This document shows, one piece after another, positions 11,901-21,160 of a stretch of 64,000 nt of DNA. The translations under genes and the position numbers were made by a program. Position 1 is the stretch's first letter. Each line of letters opens with the position of its first letter. Below the pieces are notes generated by a model. That model ran no database searches. It saw nothing but the letters and a program-made list of their open reading frames with translations, and was not told the origin of the DNA. This DNA comes from Whitmania pigra (Eukaryota; Annelida; Clitellata; Hirudinida; Haemopidae), in the NCBI GenBank assembly GCA_021613335.1, contig JAJTWR010000021.1, positions 2,376,001-2,440,000 of the forward strand. The letters run 5' to 3'.

Positions 11901-14900
11901 TTCTGTGAGCAAATGGTGCTTATTGCCAAGGTTGTTGCTATATGCTTTCCAATGTTATAGAGGAATGTTGAAAGCCATGTTCACTTCATCCATATCAATG
12001 ATATCATTGTAATCTCTTTTAAAGCTTTTCTTTGTCAGAAATTCTTACATTTTTTACATTAATTTTTAAAGCCGAGGAAGTAATTTTGGTCTTTGTTGAC
12101 TCGCCTTTCAGTTTTTTTAATAATTTTTTGAAATGTTGTCACAAGCCAGCACCTCATATTCAATTGAATAAGGAATTGTTGATTGATCTTGTCTTTATTT
12201 CCATTCCAGAACCCACTGCTTCATTATGATTTCTAATGTGAGCCATTTTGTAGCATGGCACACATACTTTTTGGTGTTCAAAGGATAAAGCACATATCCC
12301 TTCTTTTCCATTCACAAACCAATATTGACTAACATGAAGTTCTCTCACCATTGTTCTATTGCCTATTTCTCTTGAAATGTAAATAATATAATGAAATAAA
12401 TTGAAATAATGTAATGAAAGCCTCGGTTTTGATGTACTCAGTAGTTTTAGTAAATTATGCTGTCAGTGTTTTTTTTAGCATCAGCTAATCTGAGTGAACA
12501 TGATTGTCATTAAGATGGAATTCTATCTTTTTAAGTTGCTTTAAAAGCATTTTAAATTTAATTTCAAACTGTTGCATTGACCAATATTTTATGTAATGAG
12601 GAACCTCTTTTCAATATTTTCTGAAACAAATTTGTTCAATGAAATGCTACCGCAAATCTTCTTTAACAATCATGATATTATTATAGTACAACATAATTTA
12701 ACAATATGGTATTTCTCATTGAATTACCATATGATAATTAAATGAAGAATGCATAAAAATGCTTAGTTATTAAGCAATAGGTGAAAGTTAAAGGATAAGT
12801 AAAAGTGACTTTTAAATTGAATGAATAGGTATTGTTGTAAACTTAGATTTTTGGAAATTAATTAAGTTTATATTGCTAATATAATTAAATTTATACTTAA
12901 TTATATTTGGCATCTTTTCCGGGCACGTGGGATCTATTTTTGCTACAGAAAAGCATTCTCGATAATCACCTGACAAACAACGAGAATCAAGACAACTTAG
13001 AAGCCCAAATAACCATTTGCATCCTTAAGTACCTCAATTCCTTAAACGCTTAACTTCTATTATTCAGTTCCGTTAACTGAATACCTGCTCTAATAAACTT
13101 ATTAGTTAACTTACTTATTTGCGGACCCCCGGGTTATTTCATTGGTGTCAGGAGTGGGATCCCAAAAAGTAAGTCATGAGCAAGGTCTTAGAAGATTTAA
13201 CTTTTGCTGGAATGAGACGTGAGCTTAAGTTGAGGCAAATGGATTCGAAAGGCTCCAGGGAAGAATTGCAGGATCGCCTGCTGTCGTGGATAGTAGACCA
13301 GGGTGAGGATCCAGAAGCTTATATATTTGTTGATCCGGTTGTGAACAATCTAAACAGCATTATGGAAAAGATGGATATAAGGATGAAAAGTTTTCAAGAA
13401 AAAATGGAAGGCTTTCAAAAAAAGATAGAAGAAAAGACGGAAAAAGTAACTGAGGAGACTCCATCAAGCACCAAAAACATCATGCCAGCTGAAGCATCAG
13501 CAGTGTACCCGATTGCCACACTGGTTTCGGTTGAGAAGGAGACCGAGGAAATTGTAGATGGAAGAACTTTGGGACACGAAGTGTTTCTTCCGTGGAGTGA
13601 GGAATCGGGGAAGGAGCTGAGGGAAGAGCTGGGTGGGGAGAACGGTGCTGAGGAGACCTTTGCTGAGGTGAGTGAGGGCAGTTTGGTAGTTGACCGGGAC
13701 AGTCCAATAGTAGAGCTTCCCATAAAGATGGGCACTGTAGAGAATAAGGACAACGGTGAGCTGAGGGAGAGTTTCGCAAACTCCAGAGAAGTCGCGCCAG
13801 TGTCCGATGAGCCAGTTCCGTGCACGATTGCCTCGTTGGTATCGGTTGTGGAGAGAACCGAAGAAATAATTGAAGGGGAGAGACCAGAGTGGAGCCTCCT
13901 CGAGTTGAGGAATTAGTGGAGGAACTGGACCCGGAAAACAGTGGCGATCGATTTGAGCTGGGATTTTCCGAATTCGATTCAGCTGTGGATATCGTGGAGG
14001 TTGGAGCTGCGGATGTCATTGTAACTGAGAGGGGAGATGTTGACGGTGAGGTACTCGGCGGTCGTGAGTACGTGGTTGATAAGGTTGGATCAATGTCCGA
14101 GGAGTTCATTTGTGGAGTTCTCAGCCAGGGCGGACTTTCTGGCCTTCGGAGGTCGTCGGAGATTCGAGGCGAGCATTTAGTGCTGTTGGCTGTTTTGCTG
14201 ATCTTTTTCAGTAAGCGTTTTAGTAGAGATACCAGAGGAGGACGGGCTCGCATTGAAACAATGGTGATACATGGGCACCATGTTAGAGATTGTGTCCCGA
14301 GAGTAAAAATGAAGCTGGCACACATTCGCCGACTGGCGAAGTACCACGTGGAGCAGCAGTCTGTTCGGGACGAACAGATTTAAGGAGGGTGTAATGTTGT
14401 AAACTTAGATTTTTGGAAATTAATTAAGTTTATATTGCTAATATAATTAAATTTATACTTAATTACACGTGGGATCTATTTTTGCTACAGAAAAGCATTC
14501 TCGATAATCACCTGACAAACAACGAGAATCAAGACAACTTAGAAGCCCAAATAACCATTTGCATCCTTAAGTACCTCAATTCCTTAAACGCTTAACTTCT
14601 ATTATTCAGTTCCGTTAACTGAATACCTGCTCTAATAAACTTATTAGTTAACTTACTTATTTGCGGACCCCCGGGTTATTTCAGTATAGTGGAACCCACT
14701 TATCTCATCCTCGGTTAACTCGCCAGCCTTATTAAGCCACCTTATTATTATTTTTTTAAGTGGAACCGCTAAATTATCTCTTTATCTTATCATTTTCTCA
14801 TCAGTTATGTCAATTCTTGTGTTACCGAACACTAATATATTGAGCACAAAAGAGGGCCGAATTCACCACATTACATCTCTTATCTTGATCCCCATGCCTA

Positions 14901-16717
14901 ATCACTGACTTTGAAGTGGAACCACCAAATTCCCACTTTGTCGTAACATTTCTCATTGGTTATATCGTTTGGCTTTGTGTCGCCAAATTCAGTTTGCTCT
15001 TGTTGATCTTGTTTGGGGGCAACGCACCACTGTAACTATTCTGTTTATTTTTTTCTGTATAAAAATGTCTGGAAGTCTTAAGAGAAAAGTGGACAATCAG
15101 TCAATAGAGAAAAAGTATGAAATCATACCGCAACTAGGAAATGGAACAAAGCCATATGACCATAGTCATCAGCATTCCAGCACACCATTTCAGGATGGAA
15201 AAAGAAGGCTGATATGATAAAGCAATTGTGCAAGATCCGGCAAGCTAAGCACAAAGATGTTGATGATGCAGTGCTTTAATGGTTCATGAGAAACAAAACT
15301 TCCCGTCAATGGATCCTTGCTGATGGAGAAGGCAGACATCCTTGCTGCCAAGCTAGGACACCCTGGCTGGATTGTTTCAAAAAGAGACACAACATTGTCT
15401 TCAAAGCAATTTGTGGAGAGAGCTGCGGTTCAACAAGAACGAGTGGATTCATGGCTGAACACTCAAATGATTCAATTTTTGATGCTGATGAAACTCTGGT
15501 GTTTTGGAAATGCATATGGAGTTTCAAGGGGAGGCTTGTCATGGTGGAAAAAAGTCAAAGGACTGACTTACAGTACTAGTTGCTGCTAACATGGATGAAA
15601 GCCAAAAATGACTTTTGTTATCAGCAAACATGTACGTACATATTGCTGTTATCAGATATCAGTTGCTGTTGCTGTAAAAAATCTACCAAATACATACGCA
15701 TGTACAGTCTCATTTATTAAGGCACGTAAAGAAATTTCAAGATTGCCGCCATATTGTTTTTTGGTTATCTTGATGCTTAATCCAATTGGCAAATCCTTAG
15801 GCCGGTGACATAACCGGGTTCGACTGTATATGCTTATTCTAAGAATTTGATTTACACAAATCGTGAAAACACTTTGTTATAGTCATCCATTTTACATGAA
15901 AATACACTTTAAATAATAATATTTAATTGTTTTCAAGATGGCATAATATCATAAAAGAAGTTGCTCAAACCAATAAGGATGCTCTGAAATGGTATGATAA
16001 ATGCTCTTTTCATGACAAGCCAAAAATTAAAGATTACATCTCATCAAACTTATTATCAGGTATCAATTTGTATGGTTGAAGGATGTTGAAATAGGCAACA
16101 GCATCATTATGTCCAACTTAGACACCCCTTTCGTGTTTGTGTTCAATGCTTCTGACCATCGTTATTTTCCTTACCCATCGGGATCTTTATCAAAGGAATC
16201 TCTCCTGAAATTTTTGAGGGATGTGGATGATGGAAAATATCAAGTGAGATTATTTTGCAATTGCTATGAAAAAACTTTATGGGAGATAGAAATGTGTTTA
16301 TTGATGTGACTCATCTGTCAATTGCTTTGAATGCAAAGGCTCTTGGTGGTAGAGGCTGGACAGAACGGTTCAAAAGGCTTGTTTATGACATCACCACAGC
16401 AATGCATGTATGGCTTTCCATTTCCATAACATGGAATGAATCACTAATTTCAGTTTGGTTTGTAGAACATTTACAAGGAGTCTGTGTGGCTTGCTCTGCT
16501 AATATTTGGTGTGCCTCTTCTTGTGATCAGCATCATTTGTTATACTCTCTGCTGTATTGAGCCAATTGATGATGCAGTTTATGATGAAAATTATGATGAT
16601 GAAAATCTGGGTGATCAGGGTAAGTCACTTGGTTTTGTTATTTTTTTCTGATTCTTTTTAGATTGTTTTTTTTTTTTAGATGAGATGCCTGAACAAGATA
16701 TGAAGAAGATCCAATAG
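8970..16717 (+). CDS. TMX3: Thioredoxin-related transmembrane protein 3, ER disulfide isomerase
   Basis: Membrane-bound protein disulfide isomerase of the ER. Fourteen exons: 8970-9015, 9077-9122, 9190-9229, 9343-9506, 9587-9667, 9722-9836, 9931-10008, 10082-10148, 10226-10364, 15938-15991, 16060-16243, 16339-16407, 16466-16619, 16680-16717; total 1275 nt, 424 aa plus stop, against about 454 in human. An N-terminal signal peptide is followed by a thioredoxin domain with FYAPWCGHC (active-site cysteines at residues 50 and 53) and RGYPTIK. Redox-inactive thioredoxin-like regions follow, then one membrane span near residues 367-390 (WLALLIFGVPLLVISIICYT), an acidic tail and a C-terminal KKIQ, a dilysine ER-retrieval signal. 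The exon 6 donor could also be 9 nt later. Intron 9 (10365-15937) is greatly enlarged by transposons; the other introns are short. Confidence 0.95.
11012..11692 (+). mobile_element. 5'-truncated CR1-group LINE (family A) in TMX3 intron
   Basis: An open frame to 11637 encodes the region just after the reverse-transcriptase palm. It has GVTFDSHLSF, CLVLSRLDYCNSLLYG, LHWLPIHLRI and SPAVWNSLPP, the usual CR1/L2/Rex-group C terminus. It is followed by GCGCCTCTGACGCTACG, GGCGCCATAG and a (TTA)n tail. Composition is C-rich, unlike the AT-rich intron. No polymerase active site or endonuclease is present, so it is a dead, 5'-truncated copy; its intact frame suggests moderate youth. Confidence 0.9.
11693..11766 (+). 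repeat. SINE family 1, degraded copy
   Basis: Matches the better copy at 19,336-19,480 along GTAATGTGTC, CCCAGCCT and GGGCACTATATAAATG. It lies immediately after the (TTA)n tail of the LINE. Confidence 0.65.
12833..13141 (+). repeat. 5' LTR (309 bp)
   Basis: Starts TGTTGTAAACTTAG, ends GGGTTATTTCA. It contains 20 bp (from about 12,902) that the 3' LTR lacks, and is otherwise identical to it over the remaining 289 bp. Confidence 0.95.
13143..13160 (+). promoter_or_regulatory. Primer-binding site of the LTR element
   Basis: TGGTGTCAGGAGTGGGAT lies one base after the 5' LTR. It is nearly complementary to the 3' end of a leucine tRNA (including CCA), the primer used by many animal gypsy elements. 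Confidence 0.8.
13176..13916 (+). CDS. Gag-like protein with SAP motif and coiled coil
   Basis: 246 codons, starting 35 bp after the 5' LTR. Residues about 6-40 fit a SAP DNA/RNA-binding motif (LTFAGMRRELKLRQM, GSREELQDRLLSWI), as seen at the N terminus of some gypsy Gag proteins. Residues about 60-97 are a charged, coiled-coil-like helix. The rest is strongly acidic. A 22-residue motif (IATLVSVEKETEEIVDG, later IASLVSVVERTEEIIEG) occurs twice about 100 residues apart. No CCHC zinc knuckle is visible. The frame stops 28 bp inside the next frame, which has no ATG near its start, so the two were probably one protein. Confidence 0.8.
   Translation: MSKVLEDLTFAGMRRELKLRQMDSKGSREELQDRLLSWIVDQGEDPEAYIFVDPVVNNLNSIMEKMDIRMKSFQEKMEGFQKKIEEKTEKVTEETPSSTKNIMPAEASAVYPIATLVSVEKETEEIVDGRTLGHEVFLPWSEESGKELREELGGENGAEETFAEVSEGSLVVDRDSPIVELPIKMGTVENKDNGELRESFANSREVAPVSDEPVPCTIASLVSVVERTEEIIEGERPEWSLLELRN
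13874..14383 (+). CDS. Second acidic frame of the LTR element, -1 relative to the Gag-like frame
   Basis: Open from 13874 to a stop at 14383 just before the purine tract; it overlaps the upstream frame by about 40 bp and has no early ATG. It continues the acidic style of the first frame (VEELVEELDPENSG) and ends with a hydrophobic run (LVLLAVLLIFF) and a basic tail. It has no similarity I recognise to protease, polymerase or integrase. It is reached either by -1 frameshifting or is the result of a one-base indel. I saw no canonical slippery heptamer in the overlap. Confidence 0.55.
   Translation, partial: RGETRVEPPRVEELVEELDPENSGDRFELGFSEFDSAVDIVEVGAADVIVTERGDVDGEVLGGREYVVDKVGSMSEEFICGVLSQGGLSGLRRSSEIRGEHLVLLAVLLIFFSKRFSRDTRGGRARIETMVIHGHHVRDCVPRVKMKLAHIRRLAKYHVEQQSVRDEQI
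14395..14683 (+). repeat. 3' LTR (289 bp)
   Basis: Same ends as the 5' LTR, lacking its 20-bp segment. GTAT follows directly and doubles as the left flank of the Tigger remnant. Confidence 0.95.
14687..15826 (+). mobile_element. Tigger/pogo-type DNA transposon remnant
   Basis: TA-flanked (14685-14686, 15827-15828) with degraded terminal repeats: the left end TAGTGGAACCCACTTATCTC and the right end, read inward, CAGTCGAACCCGGTTATGTC. Inside are frame-shifted pieces of a CENP-B-like DNA-binding region: KRKVDNQSIEKKYEIIPQL at 15,076, LPVNGSLLMEKADILAAKLG near 15,300 and WLDCFKKRHNIVFKAICGES near 15,370. The DDE domain is missing, so this is an internally deleted, inactive copy. Confidence 0.85.
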
Positions 16718-17185
16718 TCTGATTTTCATGAGTGTTTGAAAAGTATGAAGCTTATTTTAGATGTCTTCTTTGTATTTGCTATTATATCTGACCACGAACA
16801 GGCAAGATATATTGAACACTAAAATGTGATTGCCATAAAATGGCATCTTATAAAGCGCCTGTCTAGCAGATTTTGTCTAGTTTTATTTGTAAGCATGGTA
16901 ACCAAAATATTGTTTTAAAATGAGTTGTTGTGAAGTCACATGTCATCTTGTGAAAGACTTTTTGATGTCTGCTTGGGGTCGTCCGTAAAAGACATCCACA
17001 AGTGTGGAGGGGTTCTTCAAAGTGGACTAATGTGGACAAGGGATGGGGTTGTTGCTTTTGCAGGATCAGCACTTTAAAAAATTAAATTTAGCAAATTTAT
17101 GTTTTTTAATAAATTTACTTCCTTTTAAATATAAGGATGTATGACACATGTTGTATGTTGGAACTGAATATATGACAAACAATTC
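16718..17185. other. TMX3 3' flank, nothing else recognised
   Basis: AT-rich sequence after the TMX3 stop; it should include its 3' UTR. AATAAA occurs near 17,108. No other feature is seen. Confidence 0.5.
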
Positions 17186-17387
17186 TTATGGAACTAGTAT
17201 TAGAAGTGTTTTTACGTAGAACGAATTCTGCGCCAGCTGATCAGGATCAACATTTAGAAATAGTCCTTGACAATGAATATTACGGATATCATGAGGATCA
17301 TCAATCTGACTTGCAAAAAGTCACTGTTAACAAGGCAAACAGTATCCGCACCAATACAATGAATGCGTCTTGAATCAAGCCTAGTCA

Positions 17388-17678
17388 AAAAAATCTTTGT
17401 TGTAAATTCATTTATTTATATAGCGCCATATGCATAGCGTCAGAAAAAATAAAATGTTTTATTAACGTCCGTTGCATGTCTAGATGATTAGGACGGTGCA
17501 CCAGCAGCGGGGTTTGAACCCCGTGCTTCATAGCGTCAGAGGCGCTTGTAACCATTTATATAGCGGTCCTTCCCAAGGGAACTGGTGTCACTGCAGGCTG
17601 GGTTTTGAACCACACATTACGACTGTTGTCATTACCGCCGTATGCAGGCACGTAACCTATTCGGCTAACCTGAACGCC
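17388..17678 (-). repeat. SINE family 1, longest copy, inserted in the hAT element
   Basis: Flanked by the 8-bp duplication CCTAGTCA (17380-17387 and 17679-17686). On minus it has a pol III A-box-like TTAGCCGAATAGG near its 5' end, a B-box-like GGTTCAAAACCC, then CCCTTGGGAAGG, CGCTATATAAATGG and the tail CGCCTCTGACGCTATG ... CGCTATATAAATAAAT. It is tRNA-derived with a LINE-like tail. A SINE family 2 copy is inserted in its tail. Confidence 0.85.
17442..17529 (-). repeat. SINE family 2 copy nested in SINE 1
   Basis: Flanked by an 11-bp perfect duplication CATAGCGTCAG (17431-17441 and 17530-17540) made from the SINE 1 tail. On minus it reads GGGGTTCAAACCCC (B-box), then CCGTCCTAATCATCTAGAC, GCAACGGACGTTAATAAAAC. 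The tail is the same as the 3' end of the LINE at 50.7 kb. Confidence 0.85.
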
Positions 17679-18049
17679 CCTAGTCACTTTGTGCGCTATA
17701 ATACAAAGCTGCCACCATTAGCTCCCATGGAGAGGTTATTTAGTTCGGTAGGACTGATTGAAACATCAAGAAGGAACAGACTACATGATTCGATGTTTCA
17801 AAAACTTTTGTTTTTGAAAGTTAATAAAAGCTTTGAAAATTGACAGTGTTGAAAAAGTTCGTGCACTTTTTGGTCAAAGTGATTTGATTTTGATGATTTT
17901 AACGTCAAATCACATGCGCGAACCTGATTTTAACGTGAAATCACATGCGTGAACCTGATTTCGATTTCCAATCACTTTTTGTTTGGTGATCTTGATTTTG
18001 ATTTCCAATCACTCTGAACGTGATTTTACCCATCACTGAATAAAAGGAT

Positions 18050-18630
18050 TTCTAGACAACTTAGATTTTATTAATATAAACCATAAATGATTACAAACTT
18101 CATCAGCTTTTCAATACTATAACTGGAATAGTACATAAATGTACATCTTAATCAAACTTTATGCATGTCCGTATCATTAATTATTTACGAATGTAACTAA
18201 ATCATTCACCATCAAATATTCATTTTTATGAAGGCAACAGTCTACAGAAAGTACATAAATTATATAAAACTTAAAAAGTATACTAATTTTTATTAAAATA
18301 CGGTTAACCAATTGCCGTGCGTGTTTTTTTCTTGGCAAATCTACGAATTATAACTATAGATATGTGTGAAATATTTCAATTGTTTTATTAAAAAATGTTT
18401 TTTCTTTTTAAAATATTTTAATACAAAAAACATAAAAATCAAAAAAATATTTATAACTTTAAAAATGAAGTTTTGATGTTGCTGAAAGCAATTGCAGATG
18501 GGATCTTGAAGCCGACAGACCACAAATGAGTTTTGTTGCAAAATTATTTAATGAACCTACCATTTTCAAAACACACTCTCCAATTCACTCACGTCTCTTC
18601 AACTTTCTGCACAAGAAATAGACAAGATAT
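18050..18630. other. AT-rich stretch, nothing recognised
   Basis: Between the hAT right end and the CR1 LINE. Only low-complexity A/T runs; the minus frame at 18,341-18,541 is a by-product of composition. Confidence 0.5.
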
Positions 18631-18639
18631 AACCTACTT

Positions 18640-19860
18640 GAGGTTTTTGAAGAAATTGATGAGTGGGTTGATCATGACAAGGCTGTAGATGTAGTGTATC
18701 TAGACTTCGCAAAAGCATTTGATAAGGTGCCCCATCAAAGGCTTCAAAAAAAGCTCAGTTCATGTGGGATTAAAGGCAAACTATTACATTGGCTGACAAA
18801 CTGGTTGACAGATAGGAGACAGAAGGTAGGACTGGGAGGAATTTATTCAGAGTGGCAACCAGTGCTTAGCGGCGTTCCACAAGGATCGGTGCTTGGACCT
18901 GTGCTGTTCTGCATATATATAAATGATCTGGATGATGGCATAAGATCTAAGTTATCCAAGTTTGCTGACGACACCAAAGTAGCAAGAAGTGTCAACAAGC
19001 AAGAAGATGTGGATACACTTCAGGAAGATCTTAACAAGTTATTCAAATAGGCAGAATGCTAAAAAAGCAAACAGAGTACTTGATAAAGATAATGATAAAG
19101 AGAACAGTAGTGAGTAGGGACAAAGATGTTATACTGAGATTGTATAAGGCATTACTTACATTATGTGAAAGGCCACATCTTGAGTACTGTGTGCAAGTAT
19201 GGAACCCTCATTTGAGAAAAGATGTAGAAGTGTAGGAAAGAGTACAAAGAAGGGCAACCAGGATGATAGAAGGTTTTGGAAAGCTGAGTTACGAAGAAGG
19301 ATTAAGTAGATGTAAATTAACGACTCTGGAAAATTACGGCGGTAATGGCAACAGTCGTAATGTGTCGTGTTCGAAACCCAGCCTGCACTGCCACCAGCGC
19401 CCTTGGGAAGGAGCGCTATATAAATGGTTACAAGAAGCGCCTCTGACGCTATGCATATGGCACTATATAAATGAAGTTACAAAATATAATGGATCTCATC
19501 GAGGCATTCAAAATTTTATCGGGAAGGGAAGGTCCTTTGCCTGAACAGTTTTTCAAAGCCACAAAAAGTGCTTCTACCAGAGGGCACGATTGTAAATTAT
19601 GTAGGAAGGCTTCGGGAAACTTAAAAAATAATTATTTCAGCAAAAAGGTGGTTTCATAATGGAATAAACTATATAAGGAAAGGAAAAAACGGTGGTTTTC
19701 TTATGGAATAAACTAGATAAGAAAACCATCCATGCGGACACAGTAGATAAATTTAATATTTACTTAAGTAAATTCGGTTATTAGGACTAAAAAGCGTCGT
19801 TATTACTCAGATCCATGTCTTCTTAACCACTATAAATAATTGTTATGTCATGTAATTGTT
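18640..19860 (+). mobile_element. CR1 LINE (family B), 5'-truncated and interrupted by a SINE
   Basis: Frame 18,694-19,050 is the reverse-transcriptase core: VYLDFAKAFDKVPHQRL, SGVPQGSVLGPVLF, and KFADDTKVARS (the FADD catalytic box). After frame breaks come LEYCVQVWNPHL, RRATRMIEGF and, past the SINE, STRGHDCKL and NYFSKKVVS. This is typical CR1. The 3' UTR ends with TTCTTAACCACTATAAATAA and a (ATGTT)-like tail. Stops and shifts mark it as dead. Confidence 0.92.
19336..19480 (+). repeat. SINE family 1 inserted in the CR1 LINE
   Basis: Matches the minus-strand copy at 17.4-17.7 kb: GGCGGTAATGGCAACAGTCG, B-box GTTCGAAACCC, GCGCCCTTGGGAAGG, CGCTATATAAATGG, CGCCTCTGACGCTATG. It splits the LINE frame between TTLE and DLIEAFKIL. 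Its 5' 40 bases are missing compared with the other copy. Confidence 0.85.
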
Positions 19861-20691
19861 ATGTTAGTAATAGTGTACTTTTCTGCTCTTTTTCAACTTC
19901 GTAAAACTATTTACAACGCTAGCACGCAAATTTAGTGATGAATTCAGTTATTTCATGACTCATTTGCAGTGTTGCATAAAGTATAGCATTTCACTAATTA
20001 AATAAAAGTACAAGTAATACTTCAAAAATTTACGTAAGCAAAAGTAAAAGTATTTGCTCAAAGATGTACATAAGTAAAACGTTACAGCAATTAAAAATTA
20101 CTTAAAAAGTAAAAGTATTGATGCCGCCGTTATTGTGATCATACATAATTCCATATTATATAAATGTAAATTCCATATTATATAAATGTCTATTTATCAA
20201 TTTACTAACAGCTAGTACTTATAGTCACTAAGTAATTAAGCAGTAACATTTGAACTAATGAAAGTGTTTTTACTCTTTATTTACAATCACAAATGTTTGT
20301 TAACTTTCAACATAACTAAGTTCTAGTCCGACGGCTGCTCAATGTCAGACAAATGACTGGGGAACCGTTGTTTGTTGAAATTTCCTCTTTGGTTCGCTTT
20401 CATAGTCGTTGTCTAACTTTCCCTTAAGTGCACTTGTCAACAATTCATATGTTCAGGATGAAAAATCGCTGAAGAAAAGCCAGGAAAAATTCCTGAAGTT
20501 GAGCACCTGAAAAATATTTGAAGTATAAATGTTCATATTTCTAAAATGATTAACATAATTTTTGAATTGGGATTTGTATTTTAAAAAAAGTAGAGCTAAA
20601 CAAACGTGTTGTCAATTATGATGCCAAAGTCCGCTTTTACTTAGAATTGCTTGAATTGTTTTCGATAGTCTCTGATCTGGTGGGTGGCTCT
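19861..20691. other. Intergenic with a possible hAT MITE end
   Basis: From 19,967 (CAGTGTTGCATAAAGTA) to about 20,120 there are repeated AAGTAAAAGTA motifs like the subterminal repeats of Tol2-like hAT MITEs. No matching right end was found. The rest is unrecognised. Confidence 0.35.
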
Positions 20692-20750
20692 AATAGTCCA
20701 AATCATCCTAGTTATGCAACGGACTTTAACCAAATAAATAAATAAATAAA
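20692..20750 (+). repeat. 59-bp micro-retroposon (LINE-tail only)
   Basis: Bounded by the perfect 8-bp duplication GTGGCTCT (20684-20691 and 20751-20758). Content: AATAGTCCAAATCATCC, TATGCAACGGACTTTAACC and an (AAAT)n tail. AGTCC and GGACT can pair as a short stem. It matches only the last part of SINE 2 and of the LINE at 50.7 kb. Confidence 0.85.
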
Positions 20751-20758
20751 GTGGCTCT

Positions 20759-21160
20759 GAGGATAATTGTTGGTTTCAATTTTATCTTCATTATTTTTAT
20801 ATTGGTGGAATTCGCTGCGTTTTACTGGCTTAATCAGTCGCATTTATGGTTTTACCATTTATTCCTTATGTTTTTAAAATGTACACGTCATGTTATTTTA
20901 TAAGGTAAACTCGGACGGACCAATTATAATAATTATTATTGATACTTTGGGGTTGAATGTTGTAACGCTCTAAGCGAAATATGTTTGCATAATTTTTATT
21001 ATGACTACTCAGTGAACAGTGTTTAGATTAAATTACAATTTTAAAGTCGAAATTGAAAGAACCAGGTTAGCCAACTCTACATTTCTGTATCATCCTAAGG
21101 ACGTTGACATGCAGCTTTCCACCACTTTTGAGACAATTTGACCATAATTTTACAAACAAA
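20759..21160. other. DESI2 upstream region
   Basis: No promoter motif is clear. The sequence to 21,160 should hold the DESI2 5' UTR and promoter. Confidence 0.45.

Larger units (their letters stand above)
12833..14683 (+). mobile_element. Non-autonomous gypsy-type LTR retrotransposon carrying only a Gag-like frame
   Basis: 1851 bp between a perfect 4-bp target duplication GTAT (12829-12832 and 14684-14687). LTRs begin TG and end CA. A tRNA-Leu-type primer-binding site (TGGTGTCAGGAGTGGGAT) follows the 5' LTR, and a purine tract AAGGAGGG precedes the 3' LTR. Between them is a Gag-like frame and an overlapping acidic frame, with no protease, reverse transcriptase, RNase H or integrase. The LTRs are identical apart from a 20-bp indel, so the insertion is recent. 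It sits in TMX3 intron 9 in the sense direction. It fits the published TR-GAG class of Pol-less LTR elements. Confidence 0.93.
17186..18038 (+). mobile_element. Old hAT transposon, 3' part, interrupted by nested SINEs
   Basis: A transposase frame (from 17,188) resumes after the SINE at 17,679 and ends near 17,843 with the hAT dimerisation motif PMERLFSSVGLI and NRLHDSMFQKLLFLKVN. The 3' terminal region carries short direct repeats (GATTTTAACGT..AAATCACATGCG at about 17,897 and 17,930) and ends CCCATCACTG at 18,038, the expected complement of a CAGTGATGGG hAT end. Removing the SINE and one copy of its target duplication rejoins the frame with one stop. The 5' end was not found. Confidence 0.8.

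Noticed and set aside
13415..14325. Long antisense frames across the LTR element
   Set aside because: They are mirror images of the acidic sense frames (Ser/Pro-rich translation of purine-rich DNA) and have no family resemblance.
17484..17650. tRNA gene suggested by GGTTTGAACCCC
   Set aside because: Only a B-box inside SINE 2; no cloverleaf can be formed and the target duplications show it is a retroposon.
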